Positions 1-7,932 of a stretch of DNA of 64,000 nt are shown piece after piece. The DNA lies in NCBI RefSeq assembly GCF_002160525.1, contig NZ_NFKT01000009.1, positions 62,001-126,000 of the forward strand, written 5' to 3'. Positions within the stretch are counted from its first letter, which is position 1, and each line of letters opens with the position of its first letter. The position numbers and the translations under genes were made by a program. The notes under the pieces are model-generated. The model ran no database searches, was not told the DNA's origin, and worked only from the letters and a program-made list of their open reading frames with translations. Source of the stretch: Lachnoclostridium sp. An169. GTDB taxonomy: Bacteria; Bacillota; Clostridia; Lachnospirales; Lachnospiraceae.

Positions 1-1
1 C

Positions 2-460
2 ATTACGAGAAGGAGCGAATACCAGGAAGTGTTCCGCAACAGCAGACTCAACAGCCTGCTTCCGGATCTGGTCGTCGCCATCGTGCTGATGGGGATCGCC
101 CTGTTAAACTTCCTGAACATGCTGGTGTCAAAGACAATCAGCAGGCGAAAAGAGTTCGCGGTATATGAAAGTCTCGGCATGACCCGGGAACAGCTCCGGC
201 TTCTTCTCCTGAAAGAAGGACTGCTCCACGGGGCAGTGATGGCGGTCTTTGTGGGACCGCTGACTGTTCTGTTCTGCATGTATGTGATGCCCGCTGTCAT
301 CAGCAATATGCGATCCTGGGTCTCCGTGTATACATTCAGCCTGGCGCCGCTTGTATTTGTACTTCTGGCGGTGCTGGTGCTCTCCGTCGCAGTGCCGTCA
401 GCGTGCCTGCACTTTGTCACCCGGGGAAGCATCAATGAGCGCATGCATATCATGGAATAA
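2..460 (+). CDS. ABC transporter permease, FtsX family, C-terminal part (5' end outside window)
   Basis: The frame is open from the left edge, so this is the tail of a longer gene; the GTG at 29 is internal. The visible part has three hydrophobic segments, at about residues 22-42, 72-95 and 110-132 of the fragment. Between the first two lies a short cytosolic stretch with the pattern SRRKEFAVYESLGMT. That pattern is typical of the last membrane core of FtsX/MacB-type permeases, where the loop reads R-R-x-E-x-x-x-x-x-x-x-G-x-x. Such permeases work with an MsbA/LolD-type ATPase in peptide or lipoprotein export or in antibiotic resistance. The ATPase would lie to the left of the window. The substrate cannot be inferred. 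Confidence 0.8.
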   Translation: MTRRSEYQEVFRNSRLNSLLPDLVVAIVLMGIALLNFLNMLVSKTISRRKEFAVYESLGMTREQLRLLLLKEGLLHGAVMAVFVGPLTVLFCMYVMPAVISNMRSWVSVYTFSLAPLVFVLLAVLVLSVAVPSACLHFVTRGSINERMHIME

Positions 461-510
461 GAGGCGGATATTTACAGGATTGTAAAAGAGGCAGAGTTTA
501 AATATATCTG

Positions 511-1197
511 CTAGGAAGCGCACCATTCTTTTACATTTTTCAGGATCCATTCCGCCAGTTGGGGAATCCCTTCGCCTGTTTTTGCAGAGATAAAGATAAC
601 GTCAATGTCGGGATTCCTCATTTTTGCATATTCCACAGCCTTCTCTTTATCAAAGTCAAAATAATCCAGCACATCGATCTTATTTACCACCATCAGATCG
701 CATGTCTCATACATCAGGGGATATTTCAAAGGCTTGTCATGCCCTTCCGGGACAGAAAGGATGGTCATGTTTCTGACTGCTCCTGTGTCAAATTCGGCGG
801 GGCATACAAGATTTCCCACATTTTCCAGAATGACAAGGTCCAGATCTTTTGTGCCGAATTCTGTGAGTCCCTGCCTCGTCATATCCGCATCCAGATGGCA
901 CATGCCGCCGGTATGGATCTGAATGGACTTTACCCCTGCTTCGGTCATTGTCTCGGCATCCACTGCCGCATCGATGTCAGCTTCCATCACGCCCATTTTT
1001 ACTTTCCACGAAAGCTCTTTCGAAAGGGCAAGAAGAGTGGAGGTTTTTTCCGCTCCGGGGGAGGACATGAGATTCAGAAGAAAGGTCTTTTCTTCTTTCA
1101 GCTGCTGCCTTAATTTTTCGGCGTCTTTGTTATTATCCTCGAAAATACTTCTTTTTACCTGGATGATTTTGAATTTATCTGTCTGTTCTGTTCCCAT
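511..1197 (-). CDS. hypB: Hydrogenase nickel-incorporation GTPase HypB homologue with altered P-loop
   Basis: This 228-residue SIMIBI-class GTPase resembles HypB, which delivers nickel to [NiFe]-hydrogenase or urease precursors. The order of motifs fits the family: P-loop region MSSPGAEKTS (about residue 44-53), switch region with MEADIDA, a metal-site loop HTGGMCHLDADM, the ENVGNLVCPAEFD block, and the NKID guanine-specificity motif near residue 173. Two departures stand out. The last glycine of the P-loop (GAGKT in typical members) is Glu, and the metal loop has GGMCHLDA rather than the usual GKGCHLDA. The ATG at 1197 follows a good AAGGAGT ribosome site. It lies just downstream of the hypA homologue, a typical pairing. 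No hydrogenase structural gene is visible. The family call is firm; GTPase activity is doubtful. Confidence 0.85.
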   Translation of the reverse strand: MGTEQTDKFKIIQVKRSIFEDNNKDAEKLRQQLKEEKTFLLNLMSSPGAEKTSTLLALSKELSWKVKMGVMEADIDAAVDAETMTEAGVKSIQIHTGGMCHLDADMTRQGLTEFGTKDLDLVILENVGNLVCPAEFDTGAVRNMTILSVPEGHDKPLKYPLMYETCDLMVVNKIDVLDYFDFDKEKAVEYAKMRNPDIDVIFISAKTGEGIPQLAEWILKNVKEWCAS

Positions 1198-1229
1198 TTC
1201 TTTTCACTCCTTATATGACCGCTGTACTG

Positions 1230-1577
1230 TCAGCAGGCTTCAATTTCCCTGATATTGTATTCGTTACCGCTCAGAAGATAAGTATGATCGCTTTTGCAGT
1301 AGGGACAAATTTTTGCATACTGCACGGTAGGGTAGGTCTTCCCACAGTTTTCGCAATATGTGACGGCTTCTATCCGCTCGATTCGGAGTTCCGCGTCCTT
1401 TAGATAATTCGTTTTTTTCACGGCCCAGTTCCAGCAGTCGGTGATATAGTCCGGCACAATATCACTGACCTCTCCGATTTCCAGTGTGACACTGGCGACA
1501 GAGGTAAGATGATTTTCCGCTTCCGAAATGCGGTTTATACAACTCTTTATTGTAATAAGAACGGGATTGCAGGACAA
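1230..1577 (-). CDS. hypA: HypA-type nickel metallochaperone homologue, start region degenerate
   Basis: About 115 residues match HypA (HybF), the nickel chaperone that partners HypB. The body reads as HypA: ENHLTSVASVTLEIGEVS, the PDYITDCWNWA segment, and a C-terminal zinc site with two CxxC pairs (CENC and CPYC). The N-terminus is odd. HypA normally begins Met-His-Glu-Leu, and His2 binds nickel. Here the frame at 1575-1586 reads ATA-TGT-GAA-TTG (Ile-Cys-Glu-Leu), with no ATG or GTG between the upstream in-frame TAA and that point and no clear ribosome site. The TTG at 1577 is the only usual alternative start and would remove the nickel site. The gene may use an unusual start, or be decaying. 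It precedes hypB on the minus strand. Confidence 0.72.
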   Translation of the reverse strand: MSCNPVLITIKSCINRISEAENHLTSVASVTLEIGEVSDIVPDYITDCWNWAVKKTNYLKDAELRIERIEAVTYCENCGKTYPTVQYAKICPYCKSDHTYLLSGNEYNIREIEAC

Positions 1578-1612
1578 TTCACATATTATATCTTTTGTGA
1601 ATCTGCTTTATA

Positions 1613-1641
1613 TTGTAAACTGTCTGTAAAGATTATATAAC
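1613..1641 (+). promoter_or_regulatory. Predicted sigma-A promoter for the TetR gene
   Basis: TTGTAA at 1613-1618 and TATAAC at 1636-1641 are separated by exactly 17 bases, 38 bases before the TetR start codon. This is pattern-based only. Confidence 0.45.
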
Positions 1642-1678
1642 ACAACTGTGATGTTTTCCGGACAAGAAGGAGGTTCTC

Positions 1679-2218
1679 ATGGTAAAAAGAAAATCAATCA
1701 AAGAATATCTTGCGGAATCAGCAATCGAACTGCTTTCCAGACATCCGGTGGAAAAGGTTACGGTGACGCTTATCGCCAGAAACTGCGGCCTGAGCACCCG
1801 GACATTTTACAATAATTTTAAGGACAAATATGATCTCTTCCTCTGGATTTATACGCAGAAGCTGGAAGAGTATTACCAGTCTAATCTGGACCATATGAGT
1901 TTCCGGACATTTATTTATTATTCCGGGCAGATCCTGGTGGACTATTATGATTTCTTCTTTAACTATCAGCAGTACCGCGGGCAGAACCATTTTCACCAGG
2001 CGGTATTCCAGCCTCTTTTTGACTTCTATATCCGGATCATCCGGGAGATATTCCATGATCCGGTTACTCAGGAGATCCGGGAGAGTACTGCCTTTTTTGT
2101 CCTCGGTATGCTGGAATATGTGGACCGTTTTTATCACAGGGGACATCTGCCCTCCCTGTCTGACACGGTGGATGTGTTTGCCCGGGCAATTCCGGAAAAT
2201 CTCAAAAAATATCTGTAA
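1679..2218 (+). CDS. TetR/AcrR-family transcriptional regulator
   Basis: This 179-residue protein has an N-terminal TetR helix-turn-helix (about residues 8-55), with the pattern VTVTLIARNCGLSTRTFYNN followed by FKDKYDLF at the family's usual position. The C-terminal helical domain is rich in Phe and Tyr and would bind an unidentified ligand. The ATG follows a strong AGGAGG site. The next gene on the same strand is the large Fe-S flavoprotein, which begins 160 bases after this stop. A perfect 14-base palindrome (2264-2277) lies in that gap, so local control of the oxidoreductase gene is the simplest inference. The gene diverges from hypA/hypB. Confidence 0.85.
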   Translation: MVKRKSIKEYLAESAIELLSRHPVEKVTVTLIARNCGLSTRTFYNNFKDKYDLFLWIYTQKLEEYYQSNLDHMSFRTFIYYSGQILVDYYDFFFNYQQYRGQNHFHQAVFQPLFDFYIRIIREIFHDPVTQEIRESTAFFVLGMLEYVDRFYHRGHLPSLSDTVDVFARAIPENLKKYL

Positions 2219-2263
2219 AACAGCATAATATACAGACAATATGAATCTGCTTCACATTTTTGC

Positions 2264-2277
2264 ATATTCATGAATAT
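2264..2277. promoter_or_regulatory. Palindrome, candidate TetR operator
   Basis: ATATTCATGAATAT is a perfect 14-base palindrome. A TATAAT box lies at 2299-2304, so the palindrome would cover the -35 side of that promoter and is well placed for repression of the downstream oxidoreductase gene. Binding by the upstream TetR protein is inferred from position. Confidence 0.45.
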
Positions 2278-2384
2278 CAGCCCCCGTAAAGAGTCAGGTA
2301 TAATAGGAAGAACGGAATAGAAAAATACTGGCCGGCCGGTGTCTGAACACCGTTGCCAGTCTGACAAGGGATGGAGGTATGAGC

Positions 2385-5156
2385 ATGAAATTTGAACAAA
2401 AAGATTTTATCCCGACCACGAAAGAGGAAATCGAGGCGTATAAAAATCTGCGCCCGAAGAACATCAAAGTGCCGGAAAAGCCAAGAGAACTGATCATTAA
2501 ACTGGGAAAACATATCACAGACCGTTCGGTTGATACGATCACTCCTTATGACCCGGAATATTACGGCCTTGATCTTCTCGCCTCGGATGAAATGGCAGAA
2601 CTTGCGCTGAAGATGAAGGTACATAAATATTATACGGTTGACCAACTGGTGAAAAGGAGCGGAAAATCAAAAGAAAAAGTACAGGAACTGCTTACAGAAG
2701 GGTGTATGTCAGGTCTGTTTGAGTATGATACGGTGGATGGCGTGCGGCATTACATGCTGCCCCCGTTCGTGGAGGGCAGCGGAGAGTGGTCCAGTATCCG
2801 CATGGATATGCTGCAGAAGGAGCCCGCAAGAGGGTATTTCTTTGAGCGGGAGACTACGCTGGGCTATATGAGTACAGCCGCCATGGTACCACCCGGAGGA
2901 GCCGGACTTGGCATGCATGTAATACCTGTAGAAAAGGAAGTAGAGCGAACAGAGGGAGCCATGAGTATTGAGAAAATTTCATACTGGCTCGACAAGTACG
3001 ACAAATATGCTGTTGCCCCGTGCGTATGCCGTGAGACGGCGACTGTGATGGGGGAAGGCGCGGCGGATGACCCGGAATGGTGTATTTTTGTTGGTCCTAT
3101 AACGGACTTCATCGTTGAAACAGGCAAGGGAAGATGGAGTACAAGGGAAGAGGTGGATTATATCCTTCAGCGCGCGGAAGAACAGGGATATGTGCATCAG
3201 GTGTCCAATCAGGACGGAGACGACAAGGTATTCGTTGTCTGCAACTGCAATGTGAACTCATGCAAGGCCCTGCGCAATGCGGAACTGTTCAACACACCGT
3301 ATGTTGTGCGTTCGGCATATACGGCGCGGGTGACGCAGGAAAACTGCGTGGCGTGCGGTAAATGTGTGGAGTACTGTCCTGCGGGAGCCGTGAAACTTGG
3401 TCAGAAACTCTGTACAAAGAACGGCCCGGTAGTTTATCCGAAACATGACCTCCCGGACGACAACGAATGGGGAGAGGACAGATGGGACGTACATTACCGG
3501 GACAATAACAGAATCAACTGTTATGATACCGGTACAGCTCCGTGCAAAACAGCCTGTCCGGCCCATATCGCCGTTCAGGGATATCTGAAAATGGCTGCCC
3601 AGGGGAGATACAGGGAAGCGCTGGCGTTAATAAAAAAAGACAATCCTTTCCCTGCGGTCTGCGGCAGAGTGTGCAACAAGCGGTGTGAAGCGGCCTGTAC
3701 CAGAGGAACCAGGGAGGACGCCGTCTCAATCGATGCTGTAAAACGTTTTATCGCGGAGCAGGATCTCCATGCGGAGACAAGATATATCCCGCCCGTCCAT
3801 GCCACGAAGATACACGGCACCTTTGACGATAAGATCGCGGTGATAGGCGCCGGACCGGCAGGGCTGTCCTGTGCATTCTATCTGGCGGAAAAAGGTTACC
3901 ATCCGGTCGTATTTGAAAAGGAGAAACGTCCGGGCGGAATGATGATGAACGCCATTCCTTCTTTCCGGCTGGAAAAGGAGCTGGTAGACGCCGAGATTGA
4001 TGTGCTCCGTGAAATGGGAGTGGAATTCTGCTGCGGCGTGGAAGTCGGCAGGGACATAACAATCAGCCAGCTCAGAGAACAGGGATATCAGGCCTTTTAT
4101 ATTGCGCTGGGGCTCCAGGGATCGGGAAAACTGGGAGTACCCGGAGATGATGCGAAGGGTGTGATGTCAGGACTTGAATTCAGCAAAAAGACATGTCTTG
4201 AGGGAGTACAGAACATAAAAGGAAAATGCGTTGTGATCGGAGGCGGAAATATTGGCGCCGATGTTGCCCGTACAGCGGTCAGAAGCGGGGCTGAGAGTGT
4301 GGATCTTTACTGTCTTGAAGGATATGATGAAATGCCTATGGGTGAGGAAGACCGGGGCGAATGTGAAGAAGAGGGAATCAGAATCCATGCGGGATGGGGA
4401 CAGACGGAGGTCGTTACGGCAGACGGAAAGTGTACTGCCGTCCGTTTCAGAAAATGCGTGAAGGTACGTGACGATGAAGGCAGATTCAATCCCCGGTATG
4501 ACGATTCGGAGACCTGTGAGGCAGAGTGCGATGTTCTGCCGTACTGCATCGGCCAGCGTGTTGACTGGGGCGGCGTGCTGGATGGCACTGCCGTTGAACT
4601 GAACCGCAACAACACGGCGAAGGCAGACGCTCTTACCTTTCAGACAGCGGAAGAAGATATCTTTGTCGGAGGAGACGTATTCTACGGACAGAAATTCGTC
4701 ATTGACGCCATTGAATCCGGAAAACAGGGAGCAGAATCTATTCACCGGTATGTGAGAAATGCAAGTCTGACGCTTGGAAGAAACCGCAGAAGATTTACAG
4801 AGATTGACAAGGAAAACATCGTACTGGATTCTTTCAGACCGTCGGAACGGCAGAATGCAGGATATGATCCGGAGATCAGAAAGCAGTTATCCTTCCGGGA
4901 TGCAACACTGACGCTGACAGAAGAACAGGTGAGGGCGGAAACAGCAAGATGCCTCGGATGCGGCGCGTCTGTCGTGGATCCGAACAAATGCATCGGCTGC
5001 GGCCTGTGTACGACAAAGTGCGAGTTTGACGCTATTCATATCTATCGGGACAAGCCAGAATGTTCCCGGATGGTTCCCAGGGAGGACCGCTTTAAGGAAA
5101 TCGGCAAATACGCAGTCAAACGCGCGGTGAAGCTGACCCTGAAAAAGCTACATTAA
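2385..5156 (+). CDS. Large Fe-S/FAD NAD(P)H oxidoreductase with GltD-like module
   Basis: This modular redox protein has about 923 residues. The N-terminal third contains a CVCR motif (about residue 215), a CNCNVNSC motif (about 287-294) and a ferredoxin-type cluster CVACGKCVEYCP (about 321-332). The middle resembles the glutamate synthase small subunit: a GltD N-terminal domain with CPAHIAVQGY and NPFPAVCGRVC, then an FAD site (IGAGPAGLSCAFYLAEKG, about 487-504) and an NAD(P) site (VIGGGNIGADVART). A last CxGC plus CIGCGLCTTKCE cluster pair ends the protein. The second ATG, at 2385, is preferred because GGAGG at 2373-2377 is seven bases away, whereas the ATG at 2379 is too close. It probably moves electrons between NAD(P)H and an unknown partner in the cytosol. 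No glutamate synthase large subunit is adjacent. Confidence 0.8.
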   Translation: MKFEQKDFIPTTKEEIEAYKNLRPKNIKVPEKPRELIIKLGKHITDRSVDTITPYDPEYYGLDLLASDEMAELALKMKVHKYYTVDQLVKRSGKSKEKVQELLTEGCMSGLFEYDTVDGVRHYMLPPFVEGSGEWSSIRMDMLQKEPARGYFFERETTLGYMSTAAMVPPGGAGLGMHVIPVEKEVERTEGAMSIEKISYWLDKYDKYAVAPCVCRETATVMGEGAADDPEWCIFVGPITDFIVETGKGRWSTREEVDYILQRAEEQGYVHQVSNQDGDDKVFVVCNCNVNSCKALRNAELFNTPYVVRSAYTARVTQENCVACGKCVEYCPAGAVKLGQKLCTKNGPVVYPKHDLPDDNEWGEDRWDVHYRDNNRINCYDTGTAPCKTACPAHIAVQGYLKMAAQGRYREALALIKKDNPFPAVCGRVCNKRCEAACTRGTREDAVSIDAVKRFIAEQDLHAETRYIPPVHATKIHGTFDDKIAVIGAGPAGLSCAFYLAEKGYHPVVFEKEKRPGGMMMNAIPSFRLEKELVDAEIDVLREMGVEFCCGVEVGRDITISQLREQGYQAFYIALGLQGSGKLGVPGDDAKGVMSGLEFSKKTCLEGVQNIKGKCVVIGGGNIGADVARTAVRSGAESVDLYCLEGYDEMPMGEEDRGECEEEGIRIHAGWGQTEVVTADGKCTAVRFRKCVKVRDDEGRFNPRYDDSETCEAECDVLPYCIGQRVDWGGVLDGTAVELNRNNTAKADALTFQTAEEDIFVGGDVFYGQKFVIDAIESGKQGAESIHRYVRNASLTLGRNRRRFTEIDKENIVLDSFRPSERQNAGYDPEIRKQLSFRDATLTLTEEQVRAETARCLGCGASVVDPNKCIGCGLCTTKCEFDAIHIYRDKPECSRMVPREDRFKEIGKYAVKRAVKLTLKKLH

Positions 5157-5201
5157 CAGCGCCGGAACATAATTTTCCTTTCATGAAACAGCATTTGATG
5201 T

Positions 5202-5230
5202 TTGATAAACGGACTACAATGCGTTATCTT
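5202..5230 (+). promoter_or_regulatory. Possible promoter upstream of the GH28 gene
   Basis: TTGATA (5202-5207) and TATCTT (5225-5230) have a 17-base spacing and lie 39 bases before the start codon. The -10 box is weak, so this is tentative. Confidence 0.3.
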
Positions 5231-5268
5231 ATTATTAGGCTATAAAGTGTTATCATAGGAGGACAATT

Positions 5269-6555
5269 ATGGAAACGGTAAAAAAGGAAAATATTCCAGA
5301 AGAATTCTTCCCCGACGGAACACCTGTCGACGGCTGGTTTTATGACACCAGGATTCCCGGGCTGGAGGAGCTGGGCAGGCAGTATGTCCTGACCCGGTAC
5401 AATATCCTGGATGACGGGAAAATCCATACGGAGGAAATCCAGAAGCTGATTGATACGGCGGCGGAACAGGGAGGCGGTGTCATTGTGGTGCCTGCGGGAA
5501 CCTATCTGACAGGTTCGCTGTTTTTCAAACAGGGAGTCAATCTCTATGTTGCGGAAGGCGGCACGCTAAAGGGAAGCGATGATATCTCGGATTACAGAAT
5601 CTGCGAGACCCGTATTGAGGGTGAGACCTGCCGCTATTTCTCCGCGCTGATCAATGCAGACAGTGTGGACGGGTTTACCATGTGCGGTCCGGGAACCGTG
5701 GACGGGAACGGCCTGAGGTCATGGAAGGCATTTTGGCTGAGAAGAGAGTGGAATCCCCAGTGTACCAATAAGGATGAGCAGCGTCCCCGGCTTGTTTATA
5801 TTTCAAATTCCCGGAATGTGCTGATTGCCGGTCTGCACCTGCAGAATTCCCATTTCTGGACCACCCATATATACAAATGCAATCATGTGAAGTATTTAAA
5901 ATGCCATATTTTCTCACCGGCAGAACCGGTAAAAGCGCCAAGCACAGACGCTGTTGACATTGATGTGTGTTCCGATGTCCTGATCAAGGACTGCTATATG
6001 GAAGTCAATGACGATTCGGTGGTTTTAAAAGGCGGAAAGGGACCATGGGCGGATACTGCACCGGAGAATGGCTCCAATGAAAGGATAATTGTGGAGGACT
6101 GTACCTACGGATTCTGCCACGGCTGTCTGACCTGCGGCTCGGAATCTGTGCATAACCGCAATATTGTTATCCGCAGGCTGAAAGTATCAGACGGCAAGAA
6201 TCTGTTATGGATAAAGATGCGTCCTGACACGCCGCAGCTCTACGAGTATATCACGGTGGAACATGTGACTGCAAAGGTACAGAACTTTATTAACATTAAT
6301 CCGTGGACACAGTTTTTCGACCTGAAGGGCAGGACAGATATTCCACAATCGCGCGTGGAACATATTTCCATGCGCGACTGCGAATGCGAATGCACACACT
6401 ATTTTAATGTTACGTCCCAGGAAGAACAGTACCATCTGTCGGACTTTGACTTTGAGAATCTGCATATAAGAACAGAAAACAGCGGCTTTGCCCCGGACAT
6501 TGTGGAAAACATGACGGTGAAAAATGTACGTGTGGAAACGTCACTTGCGGACTGA
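5269..6555 (+). CDS. Glycoside hydrolase family 28 (polygalacturonase-like) protein
   Basis: This is a 428-residue right-handed beta-helix enzyme of the GH28 type, which hydrolyses galacturonate or rhamnogalacturonan links in pectin. Visible motifs: GGGVIVVPAGTYLTGSL near the N-terminus, STDAVDID (about 225-232, in place of NTDG), NDDSVVLKGG with the two catalytic Asp (about 248-249), CHG (about 283-285, in place of GHG) and a WIKM segment (about 313-316, in place of RIK). There is no signal peptide, so it probably acts on imported pectic oligosaccharides in the cytosol. The ATG has a good AGGAGG site. Its last 15 bases overlap the end of the convergent AraC gene. Confidence 0.85.
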   Translation: METVKKENIPEEFFPDGTPVDGWFYDTRIPGLEELGRQYVLTRYNILDDGKIHTEEIQKLIDTAAEQGGGVIVVPAGTYLTGSLFFKQGVNLYVAEGGTLKGSDDISDYRICETRIEGETCRYFSALINADSVDGFTMCGPGTVDGNGLRSWKAFWLRREWNPQCTNKDEQRPRLVYISNSRNVLIAGLHLQNSHFWTTHIYKCNHVKYLKCHIFSPAEPVKAPSTDAVDIDVCSDVLIKDCYMEVNDDSVVLKGGKGPWADTAPENGSNERIIVEDCTYGFCHGCLTCGSESVHNRNIVIRRLKVSDGKNLLWIKMRPDTPQLYEYITVEHVTAKVQNFININPWTQFFDLKGRTDIPQSRVEHISMRDCECECTHYFNVTSQEEQYHLSDFDFENLHIRTENSGFAPDIVENMTVKNVRVETSLAD

Positions 6556-7731
6556 TCCGGAACGGCGGTACTGAAGCGGCGTCATGCCGTACTGTTTCTT
6601 GAATACATTCTGAAAATAGGACTGGCTGGAAAAGCAGAGATAACTGCTGATTTCAGCCAGGCTTTTTTCGCTGTAGGTCAGAAGGCTTTTGGCTTCTTCC
6701 AGTTTGCAGCGCATGATATATGCCCCCATATGGATCCCAAGTTCGCTTTTGAAGTGCTTCATCATATAGGAAGTGCTGCGGTTTACATGGGCGGCGGCAT
6801 CCTCGATGGAGATGGGCTCGTTGGTGTGGCTGCGGATGTAATTCATACACCGGTAGACGTCGGCGGATACCCCTTCCGGGATCTGCGACTCTCCGCAGCG
6901 CTGACAGAAATCCAGCATCATGATATATTCCAGATGCATGATATCGTCAATGGACTGGAGCTGCTCACACTCTCTGGAATAGTCGTCGATGAGCTGGTAT
7001 GTCTGCTCAATGTCCACCCCGCCCGGAATTGCGGCGAGCATCCCCACTTTTGTTACTGTGCCGATAAAAAGATTTTTCGCATTGCGCAGAGGACTGCGTG
7101 CCATATTCCCTTCTTTCATTCCGCTTAACTGGACAGAGGACAGAAATTTTTTCAGTTTGTCTGTATTGCCGTCTTTGATATACTGGTAAAGTTCCTGCTC
7201 AAAAGAATAGGAGTTGTGCAGATTTTCTTTTTCCTGGTTGTCTGCCATGTTGTTGACCTGACGGACTTTCCGGGCATGGCTGTCTGCTTCATTTTCCAGA
7301 AAAATCTCGTTCGGTTCCACCACTTTGCCGTTCAGGCACTGATGCAAAAAAGCCAGATATCTGGCAAATTGCAGATGGCTGATTTGGGGCATGGAACATA
7401 AGATCTCCGTGAGCAGTTCACGGAAGTTCAAAGGAACTGCCACTTCTTTCATAAACTGCCGCACGAGCTGATCCGTGACGGGCACGCTGAAAGCAGGCCC
7501 GACGATCAGGTCATACTCCGTCCCCTCAATAAAAACGCGGCCGAATTCCAGATCCGGAGAGATGGCGCAGAATTCCGGATTCTTCCTGTATGGAAACATG
7601 GTCCAGTGAGTGGTCACAGACAGACCGAGCACTTCACCGAGAGCCGAATATACCGGATTCCCGCTTTTTAAAAGGCTGACGGGAATATTTGTAGCGGAAA
7701 AGAAATTTTTACAAAATGCAGTATAATCCAT
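6541..7731 (-). CDS. AraC-family transcriptional regulator
   Basis: This 396-residue protein has the AraC/XylS DNA-binding domain in its last 100 residues: two helix-turn-helix units, the first around ISIEDAAAHVNRSTSYMMKHF and the second around LAEISSYLCFSSQSYFQNVFKKQYGMTPLQYR. The N-terminal 280 residues are not a cupin type I recognise; they may be a ligand-sensing domain of the kind seen in Firmicute AraC regulators. The ATG at 7731 follows CAGGAG. It is divergent from the clan-A glycosidase operon and convergent with GH28, so control of one or both is likely. It is an alternative to the YesN-like regulator as the protein that reads the direct repeats at 7838. Confidence 0.85.
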   Translation of the reverse strand: MDYTAFCKNFFSATNIPVSLLKSGNPVYSALGEVLGLSVTTHWTMFPYRKNPEFCAISPDLEFGRVFIEGTEYDLIVGPAFSVPVTDQLVRQFMKEVAVPLNFRELLTEILCSMPQISHLQFARYLAFLHQCLNGKVVEPNEIFLENEADSHARKVRQVNNMADNQEKENLHNSYSFEQELYQYIKDGNTDKLKKFLSSVQLSGMKEGNMARSPLRNAKNLFIGTVTKVGMLAAIPGGVDIEQTYQLIDDYSRECEQLQSIDDIMHLEYIMMLDFCQRCGESQIPEGVSADVYRCMNYIRSHTNEPISIEDAAAHVNRSTSYMMKHFKSELGIHMGAYIMRCKLEEAKSLLTYSEKSLAEISSYLCFSSQSYFQNVFKKQYGMTPLQYRRSGSVRK

Positions 7732-7837
7732 ATCTTACACTCCTGTTTCTGTTTGAACTTAGTCTGATGAACATTTCAAATTCATGATTATTTCTTTTCA
7801 GTATAATTCCCCAAATGAGGAAAAACAAGATGAAATA

Positions 7838-7864
7838 TTACAATCCCGGAAAGTATTCTGCAAT
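7838..7864 (+). promoter_or_regulatory. Direct-repeat regulatory site, copy 1
   Basis: TTACAAT at 7838-7844 and CTGCAAT at 7858-7864 start exactly 20 bases apart, about two helical turns, as expected for an AraC-type dimer site. The same arrangement occurs at 19081 and 21570. It lies 69 bases upstream of the glycosidase start codon. Confidence 0.6.
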
Positions 7865-7932
7865 ATTCTTTTTCCGGACTGTGTTACGATTCCTGCAGTA
7901 ACAAAAAGAAAGAGCCAAGGAGGAAGAGTGAC

